Positions 35,376 to 44,293 are shown, numbered from the stretch's first letter. The stretch: 64,000 nt of DNA from Streptomyces asoensis (GCF_016860545.1 NZ_BNEB01000005.1:248001-312000), one strand, 5' to 3'. The notes: generated by a model from the sequence alone, not told the origin. Numbers and translations: made by a program.

Positions 35376-35391
35376 GGGGACGATCGGCCCC
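35376..35391. promoter_or_regulatory. DevR/OsdR-type box shared by a divergent pair
   Basis: GGGGACGATCGGCCCC, centred on the palindrome CGATCG, lies between the universal stress gene (start 35287) and the CBS gene (start 35453), 62 bp from the latter. Confidence 0.55.
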
Positions 35392-35452
35392 TGTGCCCCG
35401 CGCCGGCCCGGCCGGAGGCTGAGGGGCACGATGCGGCATCGAGGAGGAGACC

Positions 35453-36118
35453 ATGCGGACCAGCCCGCACGTCGTGAGCGACGTGATGACGCGCGCCGTC
35501 GTCACCGTGGGCCGCGACACGCCGTTCAAGGACATCGTCCGGCTCATGGAGCGGGGGCGGGTCGGCGCGCTGCCCGTGCTGGAGGGCGGGGGCCGGGTCG
35601 TCGGGATCGTCTCGGAGGCAGACCTGCTGCTCAAGGAGGAGTTCCGCGACGACCTTCCCGACCGGATCACCCAGCTGCGGCGCCTCGCCGATCTCGCGAA
35701 GGCCGGCGCGCTGACCGCCGGGGAGGTGATGAGCAGCCCGGCCGTCACCGTGCACGGCGCCACCACGTCGGCCGAGGCCGCGCGGATCATGGCCAGGCGC
35801 GGGCTGAAGCGTCTGCCGGTCGTCGACGACGAGGGAAGGCTGGAGGGTGTCGTCGCCCGCTCGGATCTGCTGAAGGTGTTCCTGCGCGACGACGAGGACC
35901 TCACCGAGGAGGTACGTCACGAGGTCGTCGACCGGCTGTTCCCGCTGCCCGCCGACCACATCCGGGTGGAGGTCCACGAAGGGGTGGCGACCCTCGTGGG
36001 GTGGGTGGACCGCGCCGAGCTGATACCGGTCGCGGAACGTCTGGCGCGGTCCGTCGAGGGAATCGTGGACGTCCGCTGCACCCTCACCGGCGCGGCCGGC
36101 GCCACCGGCGGCTCGTAG
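35453..36118 (+). CDS. CBS-pair protein with C-terminal BON domain (1)
   Basis: A 221-residue protein. Two CBS motifs (VVSDVMTRAVVTVGRDTPFK and SSPAVTVHGATTSAEAARIM) form a Bateman module that usually binds adenine nucleotides. Residues about 150-205 are a BON domain (DHIRVEVHEGVATLVGWVDR), which in other proteins contacts membranes. ATG 35453 has GAGGAGG 6 nt upstream. It is a paralogue of the protein at 53896. CBS proteins such as Rv2626c are prominent members of the mycobacterial DevR regulon; the target regulated here is unknown. Confidence 0.9.
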   Translation: MRTSPHVVSDVMTRAVVTVGRDTPFKDIVRLMERGRVGALPVLEGGGRVVGIVSEADLLLKEEFRDDLPDRITQLRRLADLAKAGALTAGEVMSSPAVTVHGATTSAEAARIMARRGLKRLPVVDDEGRLEGVVARSDLLKVFLRDDEDLTEEVRHEVVDRLFPLPADHIRVEVHEGVATLVGWVDRAELIPVAERLARSVEGIVDVRCTLTGAAGATGGS

Positions 36119-36202
36119 CGGATGACGTGCGGCGGTGCGGCACGTTCGGCACACAGCGCGTGCCGTGCGCGTGCCCTGCGCGGCAGGGGCCGGGACGGTG
36201 GC

Positions 36203-36279
36203 GGTGTGCGCGGCCGGCGGACCACCGGCCGCGCACACCCGGTGCGGCGCGGCGGGCCCTGGACGGGCCGCGCCGCACC
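36203..36279. terminator. Two successive long hairpins between convergent genes
   Basis: Hairpin 1 has 15-bp perfect arms (36203-36217 and 36225-36239, left arm GGTGTGCGCGGCCGG) and a 7-nt loop. Hairpin 2 has 13-bp perfect arms (36241-36253 and 36267-36279, left arm GGTGCGGCGCGGC) and a 13-nt loop. They fill the gap between a CBS gene and a convergent universal stress gene and probably end transcription from both sides. Confidence 0.75.
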
Positions 36280-36342
36280 CGGCGGGTCCTGGCCCCCCTG
36301 CTCCTCCAGGACCGGGACCGTGACCTGCCCCGTGGTGTCGTG

Positions 36343-37257
36343 TCAGTCGTGCGGGACGACCGCCACCGGGGCGACGGCGTGGTGCAGTACCGCGTGCGCC
36401 ACCGAGCCGATCCGGCCCCCGACCGGCGCGTGCCGCCTCCTGCGTCCGACGACGACCAGGGACGCCTCCCGCGAGGCCTGCACGAGATGGTGGCCCGCGC
36501 TGCCGACGACGGCCTGCGCGTGCACCTCCACCCCGGGGAACTTGTCCTGCCAGGGGCGCAGCACGTCACCCAGTGCGTGGCGGGTCTCCTGCGCCAGTTC
36601 GGCGGTGAGCCCGGAATCGACGGCGGCACCATAGCCGTAGGCGGCCTTCGGGTTCCAGCCGTGCACCACCCGCAGTCCGCTCGCGCGCCGGCGGGCGGTC
36701 GCGAACGCGAACTCGACGACCTCCTCGCCCGGTTCCTCCAGGTCCAGCCCGAGCACCACGTCGCGGTACGCGGTCGTCGCCGACGCCTCGCCCGAGGCGT
36801 CCGGCAGATGCTCCTGGGCGGCGCTCTCACCGGCCCGCACCAGGACCACGGGCCGCTCGGAGCGCGCCACCACGGCGAGGCCGACGGAGCCGGTCAGGAA
36901 GCCGGCCACCGTGCCGAGTCCCCTGGAGCCGAGGACCAGTAGCTCGGCGTCGGCGGCGTCGGCCAGCAGCGCGGGCACGGCCTCGGTCTCCGCCTGCCGG
37001 ACGTCGACGCGCAGGCCCGGGTGGCGCTCCGTGAGCCGGGACCGCGTCCCGCTCAGCAGCCGGGCCGCCCGGTCGTGCTCCGCCTCCAGCAGGCCCGGCG
37101 CCGGTACCCCCAGGTAGGGGGTGTACGTCGAACCCAGCGGGCTGCCCGCGTGCAGCAGGCGCAGGGGTGCGTCGCGCTGCGTCGCTTCGCGGGCGGCCCA
37201 GTCGGCGGCGGCCAGACTTTCCGGCGAACCGTCGAGACCGACGATGATGGCGAGCAT
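36343..37257 (-). CDS. Tandem-domain universal stress protein (3)
   Basis: A 304-residue double UspA protein starting MLAIIVGLDGSPESLAAADW. Domain 1 has an intact nucleotide loop LGSRGLGTVAGFLTGSVGLA. A variable linker (QEHLPDASGEASATTAYRDV) leads to domain 2, which contains VHGWNPKAAYGYGAAVDSGL and the degenerate end VVVGRRRRHAPVGGRIGSVA. ATG 37257 has GAGGAGG 8 nt upstream. It resembles the protein at 46828 (shared HGWNP motif). The box at 37335-37352 precedes it by about 80 bp. Confidence 0.92.
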   Translation of the reverse strand: MLAIIVGLDGSPESLAAADWAAREATQRDAPLRLLHAGSPLGSTYTPYLGVPAPGLLEAEHDRAARLLSGTRSRLTERHPGLRVDVRQAETEAVPALLADAADAELLVLGSRGLGTVAGFLTGSVGLAVVARSERPVVLVRAGESAAQEHLPDASGEASATTAYRDVVLGLDLEEPGEEVVEFAFATARRRASGLRVVHGWNPKAAYGYGAAVDSGLTAELAQETRHALGDVLRPWQDKFPGVEVHAQAVVGSAGHHLVQASREASLVVVGRRRRHAPVGGRIGSVAHAVLHHAVAPVAVVPHD

Positions 37258-37334
37258 GTGCGGACCTCCTCGGTGGATGCAGGGCCAGTCTCCGGGCCGC
37301 TCGCGTGACGCAGCAGGGGCCGGAGGTCCCGGCC

Positions 37335-37352
37335 GGGAGCCGATCGGCCCCC
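37335..37352. promoter_or_regulatory. DevR/OsdR-type box
   Basis: GGGAGCCGATCGGCCCCC is centred on CGATCG and differs at one position from the perfect form seen at 53288 and 54676. It lies upstream of the universal stress gene on the minus strand. Confidence 0.5.
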
Positions 37353-37408
37353 GCGCGGCCTCCGGGTGAGGGACCCGTCCGGGCCGCCGCGACCGGCCGC
37401 GGCGCCCG

Positions 37409-38938
37409 TCACTCGGCGTCGGCGGGTATCCGTACGGTGAAGGTCGTCGACCCCGGGCGGCTGTCGAGGTCGACGCTCCCGCCGTGGGCCTCGGCGACCG
37501 CCGCCACGATGGACAGACCGAGGCCGGTGCCGGTGCCGCTCTCCACGCCCTCGGCGCGGCGGCGGTCCCCGTGGCTGAAACGCTCGAAGACCCTGGGCCG
37601 GACGTCCGGGGCGACACCCGGCCCGTCGTCGTGCACCTTGAGCACCGCCGTGCGGTCCACGCGCTCCAGCGAGAGGGTGATGGTGCTGCCGGCGGGGGTG
37701 TGCAGGCGTGCGTTGGCCAGCAGGTTGGCCAGGACCTGGTGGAGCCGGTGGGCGTCGCCCGGCACGGTGACCGGCTCCTCGGACAGCTCCAGCGTCCAGC
37801 GGTGTCCCGGGCCCGCGGCCTGGGCGTCCGTCACGGCGTCGAGGACCAGCCGGGTCAGGTCGACGGGCAGCCGCTCCAGGGGGCGTCCGGCGTCGAGGCG
37901 GGCCAGGAGCAGCAGGTCGTCGACCATCTCGCCCATCCGGGACGCCTCGGCCTCGATGCGTTCCAGGGCCCGCACCACCTTCCGCGGCACCGGGCCGGGG
38001 TGCAGCAGCGCCAGTTCCGCGTGGCCGCGGATCGACGCCACGGGCGTGCGCAGCTCATGGCTGGCGTCGGCGGCGAAGCTGCGCAGCCGTTCCTCGCTCG
38101 CGTGCCGTTTGGTCAGCGCGCCCTCCACGTGGCCCAGCATCGTGTTGAAGGCGTCGGCGACGCGGCCGACCTCGCTGCGCGGGTCCGCCTCGGGGGCGCG
38201 CGGCCAGAGCTCCACCTCGCCGCTGGACAGCGGGAGCCGGCTGACCCGGGTGGCCGTCGCGGCCACCCGGCTGAGCGGGCGCAGCGACCAGCGCACCCAG
38301 AGCGCCCCGGCGAAGCCGGCGACGGCGAGCGCGGCGCCGAAGACGATCGCGGCGACCAGTTCGAGCCGGTGGACGGTGGCTTCGACGGGTTCGGTCGGCA
38401 GCCCCGTGACGAGGACGTCGCCGTCGCGGCCCCGGACCGCCATCACGCGGTAGTCGTCCAGCGCGGCGAGGTGGACGGTGTGGCCCTTGCCGTCGGCCGG
38501 GACGGCCGCGAGCGTACGTTCGTCGGCCGCCCCGAGGGGGACGGTGCGGGCGCCCGCGCCCGGGGTGGAGCCCACCACCGCCGCGTTGGTGACCGTGTCG
38601 CCGACGACGCGGGCGCCGAAGGTGCCGACGGTCTGACGACGGGTGTCACCGTCGCCGTCCTCGTCGCCGTCGTGGTCCGAGGGCCGGGCCCCGCCGTGTT
38701 CCAGGCTCGCCGGGAACCGCACGCCCGTCTCGCGCAGCTGCTGGTCGAGGCGTCCGGTGAGGAAGCCGTTCAGTTCCACCACCGCCGCCACCCCGACGGC
38801 CGCGCAGCTCACGGCGAGCAGGACGACGAGCCCGGCGGTGAGCCGCGCCCGCAGCGTGTGCGGCCGGGGCAGGCGCACGGGCCACCACCGCGTCCCGCTC
38901 CGCGGTTCACGCGCGGACCGCTTCGCGGCCGTCCTCAC
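37409..38938 (-). CDS. Sensor histidine kinase of an OmpR-type pair
   Basis: A 509-residue membrane kinase. Two transmembrane helices (about 28-50 and 195-220) enclose an extracytoplasmic sensor with an Asp-rich loop (HDGDEDGDGDT). A HAMP segment follows, then the dimerisation helix with FAADASHELRTPVASIRGHA (phospho-histidine in SHELR) and the ATPase domain with NLLANARLHT, DDGPGV and GTGLGLSIV. GTG 38938 overlaps the response regulator stop as GTGA, so the pair is translationally coupled. The acidic loop may sense cations, envelope stress or redox state; not determinable here. Confidence 0.92.
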   Translation of the reverse strand: MRTAAKRSAREPRSGTRWWPVRLPRPHTLRARLTAGLVVLLAVSCAAVGVAAVVELNGFLTGRLDQQLRETGVRFPASLEHGGARPSDHDGDEDGDGDTRRQTVGTFGARVVGDTVTNAAVVGSTPGAGARTVPLGAADERTLAAVPADGKGHTVHLAALDDYRVMAVRGRDGDVLVTGLPTEPVEATVHRLELVAAIVFGAALAVAGFAGALWVRWSLRPLSRVAATATRVSRLPLSSGEVELWPRAPEADPRSEVGRVADAFNTMLGHVEGALTKRHASEERLRSFAADASHELRTPVASIRGHAELALLHPGPVPRKVVRALERIEAEASRMGEMVDDLLLLARLDAGRPLERLPVDLTRLVLDAVTDAQAAGPGHRWTLELSEEPVTVPGDAHRLHQVLANLLANARLHTPAGSTITLSLERVDRTAVLKVHDDGPGVAPDVRPRVFERFSHGDRRRAEGVESGTGTGLGLSIVAAVAEAHGGSVDLDSRPGSTTFTVRIPADAE

Positions 38939-39684
38939 CGGACCGCCGGTTTGAGCACGTATCCGGCGCCGCGCACGGTGTGGATCATGGGCGGACGACC
39001 CGCGTCCACCTTCTTGCGCAGGTAGGAGATGTACAGCTCGACGACATGGGCCTGCCCGCCGAAGTCGTAGGACCACACCCGGTCGAGGATCTGCGCCTTG
39101 CTGAGGACGCGCCGCGGGTTGCGCATCAGCAGGCGCAGCAGTTCGAACTCGGTCGGCGACAGTTCGACGAGTTCACCGCCGCGGGTGACCTCGCGGGCCT
39201 CCTCGTCCATGACCAGGTCGCCGACGGTGAGCCGCGGCCCGTCCTCCAGCTGCCGGGCCATGCCCGCCCGGCGCAGCAGCCCGCGCAGCCGTGCGACGAC
39301 CTCCTCCAGGCTGAACGGCTTGGTCACGTAGTCGTCGCCGCCCGCCGTGATGCCCGCGATGCGGTCCTCGACGGCGTCGCGGGCGGTCAGGAAGAGCACG
39401 CACACGTCGGGGCGCACGGCGCGCAGCGAGCGCAGCAGGGCGAAGCCGTCGGTGTCCGGGAGCATGACGTCCAGGACGATGGCGTCGGGCAGCAGCTCGC
39501 GCACCTCGGCGAGCGCCGAGGCGCCGTCTCCCGCCGTGCGCACCTCCCAGCCCTCGTAGCGCAGGGCGCCGGAGAGGACCTCGGCGAGGTCGGGGTCGTC
39601 GTCGACGACGAGCACCCGGAGCGGGGCGCCGTCGGTCCGGGTCAGCGCGGGGCGGCCTGGGCCGCGGGGGCGGGAAGTGTTCAT
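38935..39684 (-). CDS. OmpR/PhoB-family response regulator
   Basis: A 249-residue regulator: receiver domain (VLVVDDDPDLAEVL, phospho-aspartate in AIVLDVMLPDTDG, KPF switch lysine) and a winged-helix domain ending VVELYISYLRKKVDAGRPPM. ATG 39684 is the natural start although the ribosome binding site is weak. It is divergent from a flavocytochrome gene, and the shared 254-bp gap carries 11-bp-period CTCTGAGT direct repeats, the classic arrangement for OmpR-type sites. It probably controls itself and the flavocytochrome operon. Confidence 0.92.
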   Translation of the reverse strand: MNTSRPRGPGRPALTRTDGAPLRVLVVDDDPDLAEVLSGALRYEGWEVRTAGDGASALAEVRELLPDAIVLDVMLPDTDGFALLRSLRAVRPDVCVLFLTARDAVEDRIAGITAGGDDYVTKPFSLEEVVARLRGLLRRAGMARQLEDGPRLTVGDLVMDEEAREVTRGGELVELSPTEFELLRLLMRNPRRVLSKAQILDRVWSYDFGGQAHVVELYISYLRKKVDAGRPPMIHTVRGAGYVLKPAVR

Positions 39685-39733
39685 CTCAGGTACCAGGATG
39701 CGGTCTCGCCGCGCCCGGGACCGCACTCCCGGC

Positions 39734-39752
39734 CTCTGAGTTCGCTCTGAGT
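39734..39752. promoter_or_regulatory. Direct repeats for the OmpR-type regulator
   Basis: CTCTGAGT occurs at 39734-39741 and 39745-39752, an exact 11-bp period (one helical turn), 50-70 bp upstream of the response regulator start. Confidence 0.65.
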
Positions 39753-39829
39753 CCCCTGTGACCTCCCTCGGTGCCGGTCGGCCGGACACCCCTCCCACCT
39801 GCGGCGGAGCGGTCCGGGCGGCCCGGACG

Positions 39830-39845
39830 CTGAGAGGAGTCTCAG
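39830..39845. promoter_or_regulatory. Inverted repeat before the flavocytochrome gene
   Basis: CTGAGAGGAGTCTCAG has perfect 6-bp arms with a GGAG spacer, about 95 bp before the flavocytochrome ATG. It shares the CTGAG/CTCAG core with the direct repeats at 39734. Confidence 0.55.
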
Positions 39846-39938
39846 AGGTTGGGTCGGCACAGTTGTCCTCCGCACGGCCGGAGCGGCAAACGCGCCGCAC
39901 GGCCGGAGCGGCGTACGGACAGCCGAAGGGACACACGG

Positions 39939-41291
39939 ATGACGACGGTGCACTCACAACCCAGGGTCGCCCCCGCGCCTCCCGCGCCGGGGCGCTCCCC
40001 CGTGGGGCCCGTGCTCGCCCTGCTGTGGGGCGGGGCCGCCGCCGTGGTCGCCCTGTGGTGGTACGACACGGGATCCGTCGTCGGCGCCGCCGGCTGGCTG
40101 ACGGGGGCGGGCCGGATCGCGGGGCTGCTCGGCGGGTACGCCTGCGCGGTCCTGGTCGGTCTGATGGCCCGCGTGCCACTGCTGGAGCGGCGGATCGGGA
40201 CGGACCGGGTGACGCGCTGGCACGCGATGGCGGGCCGCTACACGATCTGTCTGCTGGTGGCGCACGTCGTGCTGATCCTGCTCGGGTACGCCGCGCAGGA
40301 CGGTTCCTCGGTCGTGCACGAGACGCTCACGGTGGTCCTGGACTACCCGGAGATGCTCAAGGCCACCGCCGGGACCGTCGTCCTGTTCGCGGTCGGGATC
40401 GTCTCGGCCCGCGCGGTGCGCCGGCGGGTCACCTACGAGTTCTGGTACTACGTGCACCTGCTCACGTACGCGGCGGTCTTCCTCACCTTCGGCCACCAGC
40501 TCGCGCTGGGCTCCGACTTCGTGGGCAGCCGTCCGGCCCAGGCCGCGTGGTACGCACTGTACCTGGGGGTCGCGGCCCTGGTGCTGTGGTTCCGGATCCT
40601 CGCCCCGGTACGGCTGAACCTGCGTCACCGGCCGCGGGTCGAGTCCGTGCACCGGGAGGCGCCGGGCGTGTATTCGGTGGTCGTCCGCGGCCGGCGCCTG
40701 GACGAGATGGGCGCGCGGCCGGGTCAGTTCCTGCGCTGGCGGTTCCTCGCCGAGGGCCTGCGCTGGACGTCCACGCCGTACTCCCTGTCGGCGCCGCCGC
40801 GCCCCGACCTGCTGCGCATCACCGTCAAGGCGCTCGGCGACCACAGTGCCGCCGTGGCCACGCTGCGGCCGGGCACCCGGGTGTGGGCCGAGGGGCCCTA
40901 CGGGGCGCTGACCGCGGACCGGCGAAGCGCGCACCGGTCCCTGCTGATCGCGGGCGGCGTCGGCGTCACCCCGCTGCGCGCCCTGTTCGAGACACTGCCG
41001 GGCGACGTGACGCTCCTGTACCGCGCCCGCACCGCCGAGGACCTCGCGCTGGGCGGCGAGCTGGAGAGCGTCGCGCGGTGGCGGGGCGCGAAGGTGCTGT
41101 ACGCACTCAACGGCCCGCACGGCCGGCGGCCCGACCTCAGCGCCCGGTCCCTGCGGGAGGCCGTGCCCGACCTCGACGCCCACGACGTGTACCTGTGCGG
41201 CCCGCACGGCTTCGCGCAGGACCTGTACGGCGAACTGCGCGCCGCCGGGGTTCCGGACAGCCGCATCCACCACGAGTCCTTCGAACTGTGA
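39939..41291 (+). CDS. Ferric-reductase-like flavocytochrome
   Basis: A 450-residue protein. The first 215 residues hold about six transmembrane helices with paired histidines (RWHAMAGRYTICLLVAHVVL and YVHLLTYAAVFLTFGHQLAL) that would bind heme. The rest is a cytosolic ferredoxin-NADP reductase module: FAD motif TPYSLSAPP, NAD(P)-binding GGVGVTPLRA and the terminal LCGPHGFAQDLYGEL. It should pass electrons from NAD(P)H through FAD and heme across the membrane. ATG 39939 follows GAAGGG. The next gene, 7 bp away, encodes an FMN-binding protein outside the membrane, the likely acceptor. Confidence 0.9.
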   Translation: MTTVHSQPRVAPAPPAPGRSPVGPVLALLWGGAAAVVALWWYDTGSVVGAAGWLTGAGRIAGLLGGYACAVLVGLMARVPLLERRIGTDRVTRWHAMAGRYTICLLVAHVVLILLGYAAQDGSSVVHETLTVVLDYPEMLKATAGTVVLFAVGIVSARAVRRRVTYEFWYYVHLLTYAAVFLTFGHQLALGSDFVGSRPAQAAWYALYLGVAALVLWFRILAPVRLNLRHRPRVESVHREAPGVYSVVVRGRRLDEMGARPGQFLRWRFLAEGLRWTSTPYSLSAPPRPDLLRITVKALGDHSAAVATLRPGTRVWAEGPYGALTADRRSAHRSLLIAGGVGVTPLRALFETLPGDVTLLYRARTAEDLALGGELESVARWRGAKVLYALNGPHGRRPDLSARSLREAVPDLDAHDVYLCGPHGFAQDLYGELRAAGVPDSRIHHESFEL

Positions 41292-41298
41292 GGCCGAC

Positions 41299-41766
41299 TT
41301 GCACACCTTGAGGAAAGCCCGTCCGCTGCGCCGTGTCGTGCTCGCGAGTGCCGCCACCGTCTCCGGGATCGTGCTGCTGCTCTCGCTGAAACCGCACACG
41401 TCACCGGCTGTCGCGGGCCTGGCGTCCGCCCCCGCGCCGACCGCCGCTTCCAGTGCGCCCGCCGCGTCGGGCGGATCCGCCACCACGGGCACCCGGACCC
41501 TCACCGGGGACTCCGTGCAGACCCGCTGGGGGCCCGTCCAGGTCCGGGTCACGCTGAAGGACGGCAAGCTCACCGACGTCACCGCGGTCACCTATCCCCA
41601 GGAGAACCCGCGGGACCAGCAGATCAACAGCTACGCCATCCCGCAGCTGACCCGGGAGGCGCTGACGGCCCAGAGCGCCGACATCGACACGGTCTCCGGC
41701 GCCACCTACACCAGCGACGGCTACCGCCGGTCGCTCCAGTCGGCACTGGACTCCGCGACCGGCTGA
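41299..41766 (+). CDS. Membrane-anchored FMN-binding domain protein
   Basis: A 155-residue protein with an N-terminal membrane anchor (about 12-32) and an Ala/Ser-rich spacer, then an FMN-binding domain from about 65. DTVSGAT (130-136) is a perfect covalent-flavinylation motif, with T136 as the residue to which ApbE attaches FMN. TTG 41299 is taken as start, since GAGG precedes it and no better codon exists. It is 7 bp after the flavocytochrome gene. Together they form an extracytoplasmic flavin electron-transfer pair; no apbE gene is visible nearby. Confidence 0.87.
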   Translation: MHTLRKARPLRRVVLASAATVSGIVLLLSLKPHTSPAVAGLASAPAPTAASSAPAASGGSATTGTRTLTGDSVQTRWGPVQVRVTLKDGKLTDVTAVTYPQENPRDQQINSYAIPQLTREALTAQSADIDTVSGATYTSDGYRRSLQSALDSATG

Positions 41767-41835
41767 CGCGGCGGGCCGTCGCGAGGGCATGGGGCCCGCG
41801 AAGCCGGGCACGCGTGGAGGATGCAGGGAAGCCAC

Positions 41836-42330
41836 ATGTACGCCATGAGCAGCGACCGGGACCGGCCTGTACGCGAAGGCGCCTCGCAGCACCGGGCCGA
41901 GGGCCGGCATCGACGCCACGGACGACGAGGGGGCCGGTGGCATCGCAGGCTCCTGGCCTACCGGCAGGTCGATCTGCTGCCCTCCGCCTCCCCGGAGCGC
42001 ACGGACGAGGAGTGCCTGCTGCTGGTCCACATCCGCAAGGTGGTCGGCCGGGTGAGCTACCGCACCTGCGAGGTGTGCGCCGAGGGGGTGATCGTCGACA
42101 TGGTGCTCGACGAACCGTTCCGCGACTACGGGCTCGGGACCAGGGCGCTGTCGCACCTGCGTTCGCGGCATCCCGGCGTCACCTGGCGCAGCACGCTCGA
42201 GACCCGGCTCACGCGTGATCTGCTGCGCCGGATGCGCGTCCGCAGGGCGGCCGAGGGCGCGGTCTGCTCCCACCTGCGTCCCGGCCCGGCACCGGCCGGC
42301 GGTCGAGCGGTCCGGGAACCGGCGCTCTGA
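41836..42330 (+). CDS. GNAT-like acetyltransferase, atypical
   Basis: A 164-residue protein starting MYAMSSDRDRPVREGASQHR, with a very basic stretch RHRRHGRRGGRWHRR before the folded part. VDMVLDEPFRDYGLGTRALS resembles strand 4 and the pyrophosphate loop of GNAT proteins (RxxGxG form), but the C-terminus is short. ATG 41836 is preferred over 41821 because GGGAAG lies 5 nt upstream. Two cysteines (TCEVC) are present. Its substrate is unknown. It converges on the sensor kinase gene with a 27-bp gap. Confidence 0.6.
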   Translation: MYAMSSDRDRPVREGASQHRAEGRHRRHGRRGGRWHRRLLAYRQVDLLPSASPERTDEECLLLVHIRKVVGRVSYRTCEVCAEGVIVDMVLDEPFRDYGLGTRALSHLRSRHPGVTWRSTLETRLTRDLLRRMRVRRAAEGAVCSHLRPGPAPAGGRAVREPAL

Positions 42331-42357
42331 CGCGTGGTCCCCGCGAGGTGCGGGGAC

Positions 42358-44076
42358 CTACGGCCTGCGGACCGGCACCCGCCACAGCAGTGCGGTGCCG
42401 CCGCCCTCGGGGATCTCCCGTTCGAGCCGGCCGCCGAGCTGCTCGGCGCGCTCCGCGATGTTGCGCAGCCCGCTGCGACGGCCCCCCGCGGGGATGCCCA
42501 CCCCGTTGTCCGTGACCGACAGCCGTACCTCACGCCCGTCCGTGGCCAGCAGCACGTCGGCGCGGTCCGCGTGGGCGTGCCGGGCGATGTTGGTCAGGGC
42601 CTCGGAGAGGACGGCCACCACATGGTCGGCCGTCTCCCTGGGCACGTCGGTGTCCAGCAGGCCCTCCATCCGCACGCCCGGGGCGAAGCCGAGCACCGGC
42701 GCGGCCTCTCCGACCACCCGCACCGCGCGGGCCCGCAGACCGGCCTCACCGGCGCCCTTGCGGGTGCGCAGGCCGAAGATGGTCGACCGGATGATCTTGA
42801 TGGTCTCGTCGAGGTCGTCGACCGCGCGCATCACGCGTTCCGAGGCCTCCTCGTGCTCGATGAAGCGGCCGGCGCTCTGGAGGGTCATCCCGGTGGCGAA
42901 CAGCCGCTGGATGGCCAGGTCGTGCAGATCGCGGGCGATGCGGTCGCGGTCCTCGAGCACCGCGACCTGCTCGGCGTCCCTGCGGCGTTCCGCCAGCTCC
43001 ATCGCCAGGGCGGCCTGCCCGGCGAAGGCCTTCAGCGGCTCGGTCTCCGCCGCCGAGAACATCGGCTCGCCGGCCCTGCGCGCCAGCAGGACCACACCGC
43101 GCGGGCCCGAGGCGCCGGTGCCGATGGGCACGGCCACGGCGGGGCCGAGTCCCCCGAACCTCGGTGGCTCCGGCGAGATGCGCTCGTCGTGCGCGACGTC
43201 CGCGCTGGTCACCGGGGTGGCCCCGGAGAAGGCCAGCCCCATCAGGGTGTTGTCCATGGACAGTACGAGACCCCGGTGCGCCTCCGCGTCCAGCCCCACG
43301 GCGATCTCGACCGCGAGCGACCCGGTGTCCTCCATGGGCTCCGCGACCGCGGCCAGGGCGGATCCGGTGATCTCGCCGGCCCGCTCGGCGATCAGCCCGA
43401 GCACCTCGGCCCGGTCGCTGCCGGACATCAGACCGTGGGTGATCTCCGCGTTCGCGCGCAGCCACCGCTCCCGCAGCCGGGACTCCTCGTACAGCCGGGC
43501 GTTGTCGATGGCGACCCCGGCCGCCACGGCAAGGGTCTGCGTGACCGAGACGTCCTCCTCGTCGAACTGGGCCCCGCCCCGCTTCTCGGTCAGGTACAGG
43601 TGGCCGAAGACGTGGTCGCGGACCCGGATCGGGACACCGAGGAAGGTGTTCATCGGCGGGTGGTGCGCCGGGAAGCCGTACGAGGCCGGGTGCCCGGAGA
43701 TCTTCTCCAGCCGCAGCGGCTCGGGGTGGCGGATCAGCTCGCCCAGGATCCCGTGGCCCTCCGGGTACGGGCCGATGGCGGCGATCTCCTCCTCGCTCAC
43801 CCCCACCGTGTGGAACGCCGAAAGACGTCTGCCGTCCGGGCCGATGACGCCCAGCGCCGCGTACTCCGCGTCGACCAGGGCGGCGGCGGCCTCCACGATG
43901 CTGTGCAGGGCCTGCTCCAGGTCGAGTTCCCTGCCGACCGACAGCACCGCCTCCAGCAGGCTGTGCACCCGGTCCCGGGTGCCGCGGGCCGCGTCCAGAC
44001 GAGCCTGGAGTTCCTCCAGCAGCTCGTCCAGCCGCAGCTGGGGCAGCCGCACGCGGGCCTCGTCGGGGCTTTCCAC
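42358..44076 (-). CDS. osdK: DevS/OsdK-type GAF-GAF heme sensor histidine kinase
   Basis: A 572-residue soluble kinase. GAF domain A (about 50-195) contains GFPAHHPPMNTFLGVPIRVR; H139 aligns with H149, the heme iron ligand of M. tuberculosis DevS (context PPYHPPMRTFLGVP). GAF domain B spans about 220-360. The kinase part is of the NarX/HisKA_3 type with phospho-histidine H385 in RIARDLHDLAIQRLFATGM, and ATPase motifs EALTNIARHA and DNGVGIP. GTG 44076 is chosen over 44112 because GGAGGAG lies 6 nt before it. It should sense O2, NO or CO and phosphorylate the DevR-like regulator at 54772, which here is not adjacent. Confidence 0.9.
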   Translation of the reverse strand: MESPDEARVRLPQLRLDELLEELQARLDAARGTRDRVHSLLEAVLSVGRELDLEQALHSIVEAAAALVDAEYAALGVIGPDGRRLSAFHTVGVSEEEIAAIGPYPEGHGILGELIRHPEPLRLEKISGHPASYGFPAHHPPMNTFLGVPIRVRDHVFGHLYLTEKRGGAQFDEEDVSVTQTLAVAAGVAIDNARLYEESRLRERWLRANAEITHGLMSGSDRAEVLGLIAERAGEITGSALAAVAEPMEDTGSLAVEIAVGLDAEAHRGLVLSMDNTLMGLAFSGATPVTSADVAHDERISPEPPRFGGLGPAVAVPIGTGASGPRGVVLLARRAGEPMFSAAETEPLKAFAGQAALAMELAERRRDAEQVAVLEDRDRIARDLHDLAIQRLFATGMTLQSAGRFIEHEEASERVMRAVDDLDETIKIIRSTIFGLRTRKGAGEAGLRARAVRVVGEAAPVLGFAPGVRMEGLLDTDVPRETADHVVAVLSEALTNIARHAHADRADVLLATDGREVRLSVTDNGVGIPAGGRRSGLRNIAERAEQLGGRLEREIPEGGGTALLWRVPVRRP

Positions 44077-44258
44077 CGTGCACTCCTCCAGGTCCCCTCG
44101 GCGCACGGACACCTGATGGTCCCGTCGTCTGCCACGTTAGTGGCCGCACGCGAGGCACGGTAGCGGATCGGGCCGGGTGCGCGGCCGGTGACGGCCTGTC
44201 CGGCACCGGGCGCCGCCGGGGGGAACGGGCGCCGCCCGGCACGTCACCGCGGGCGCCT

Positions 44259-44293
44259 GGGCCGTCCGGCCCCCGACGGGGACCAACGGCACC
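44259..44293. promoter_or_regulatory. Paired DevR/OsdR-type boxes upstream of the sensor kinase
   Basis: GGGCCGTCCGGCCC (44259-44272) and GGGACCAACGGCAC (about 44279-44292) have centres about 21 bp apart, two helical turns. The 341-bp gap 44077-44417 between the kinase and PNPOx genes holds no other feature I can support. Confidence 0.5.
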
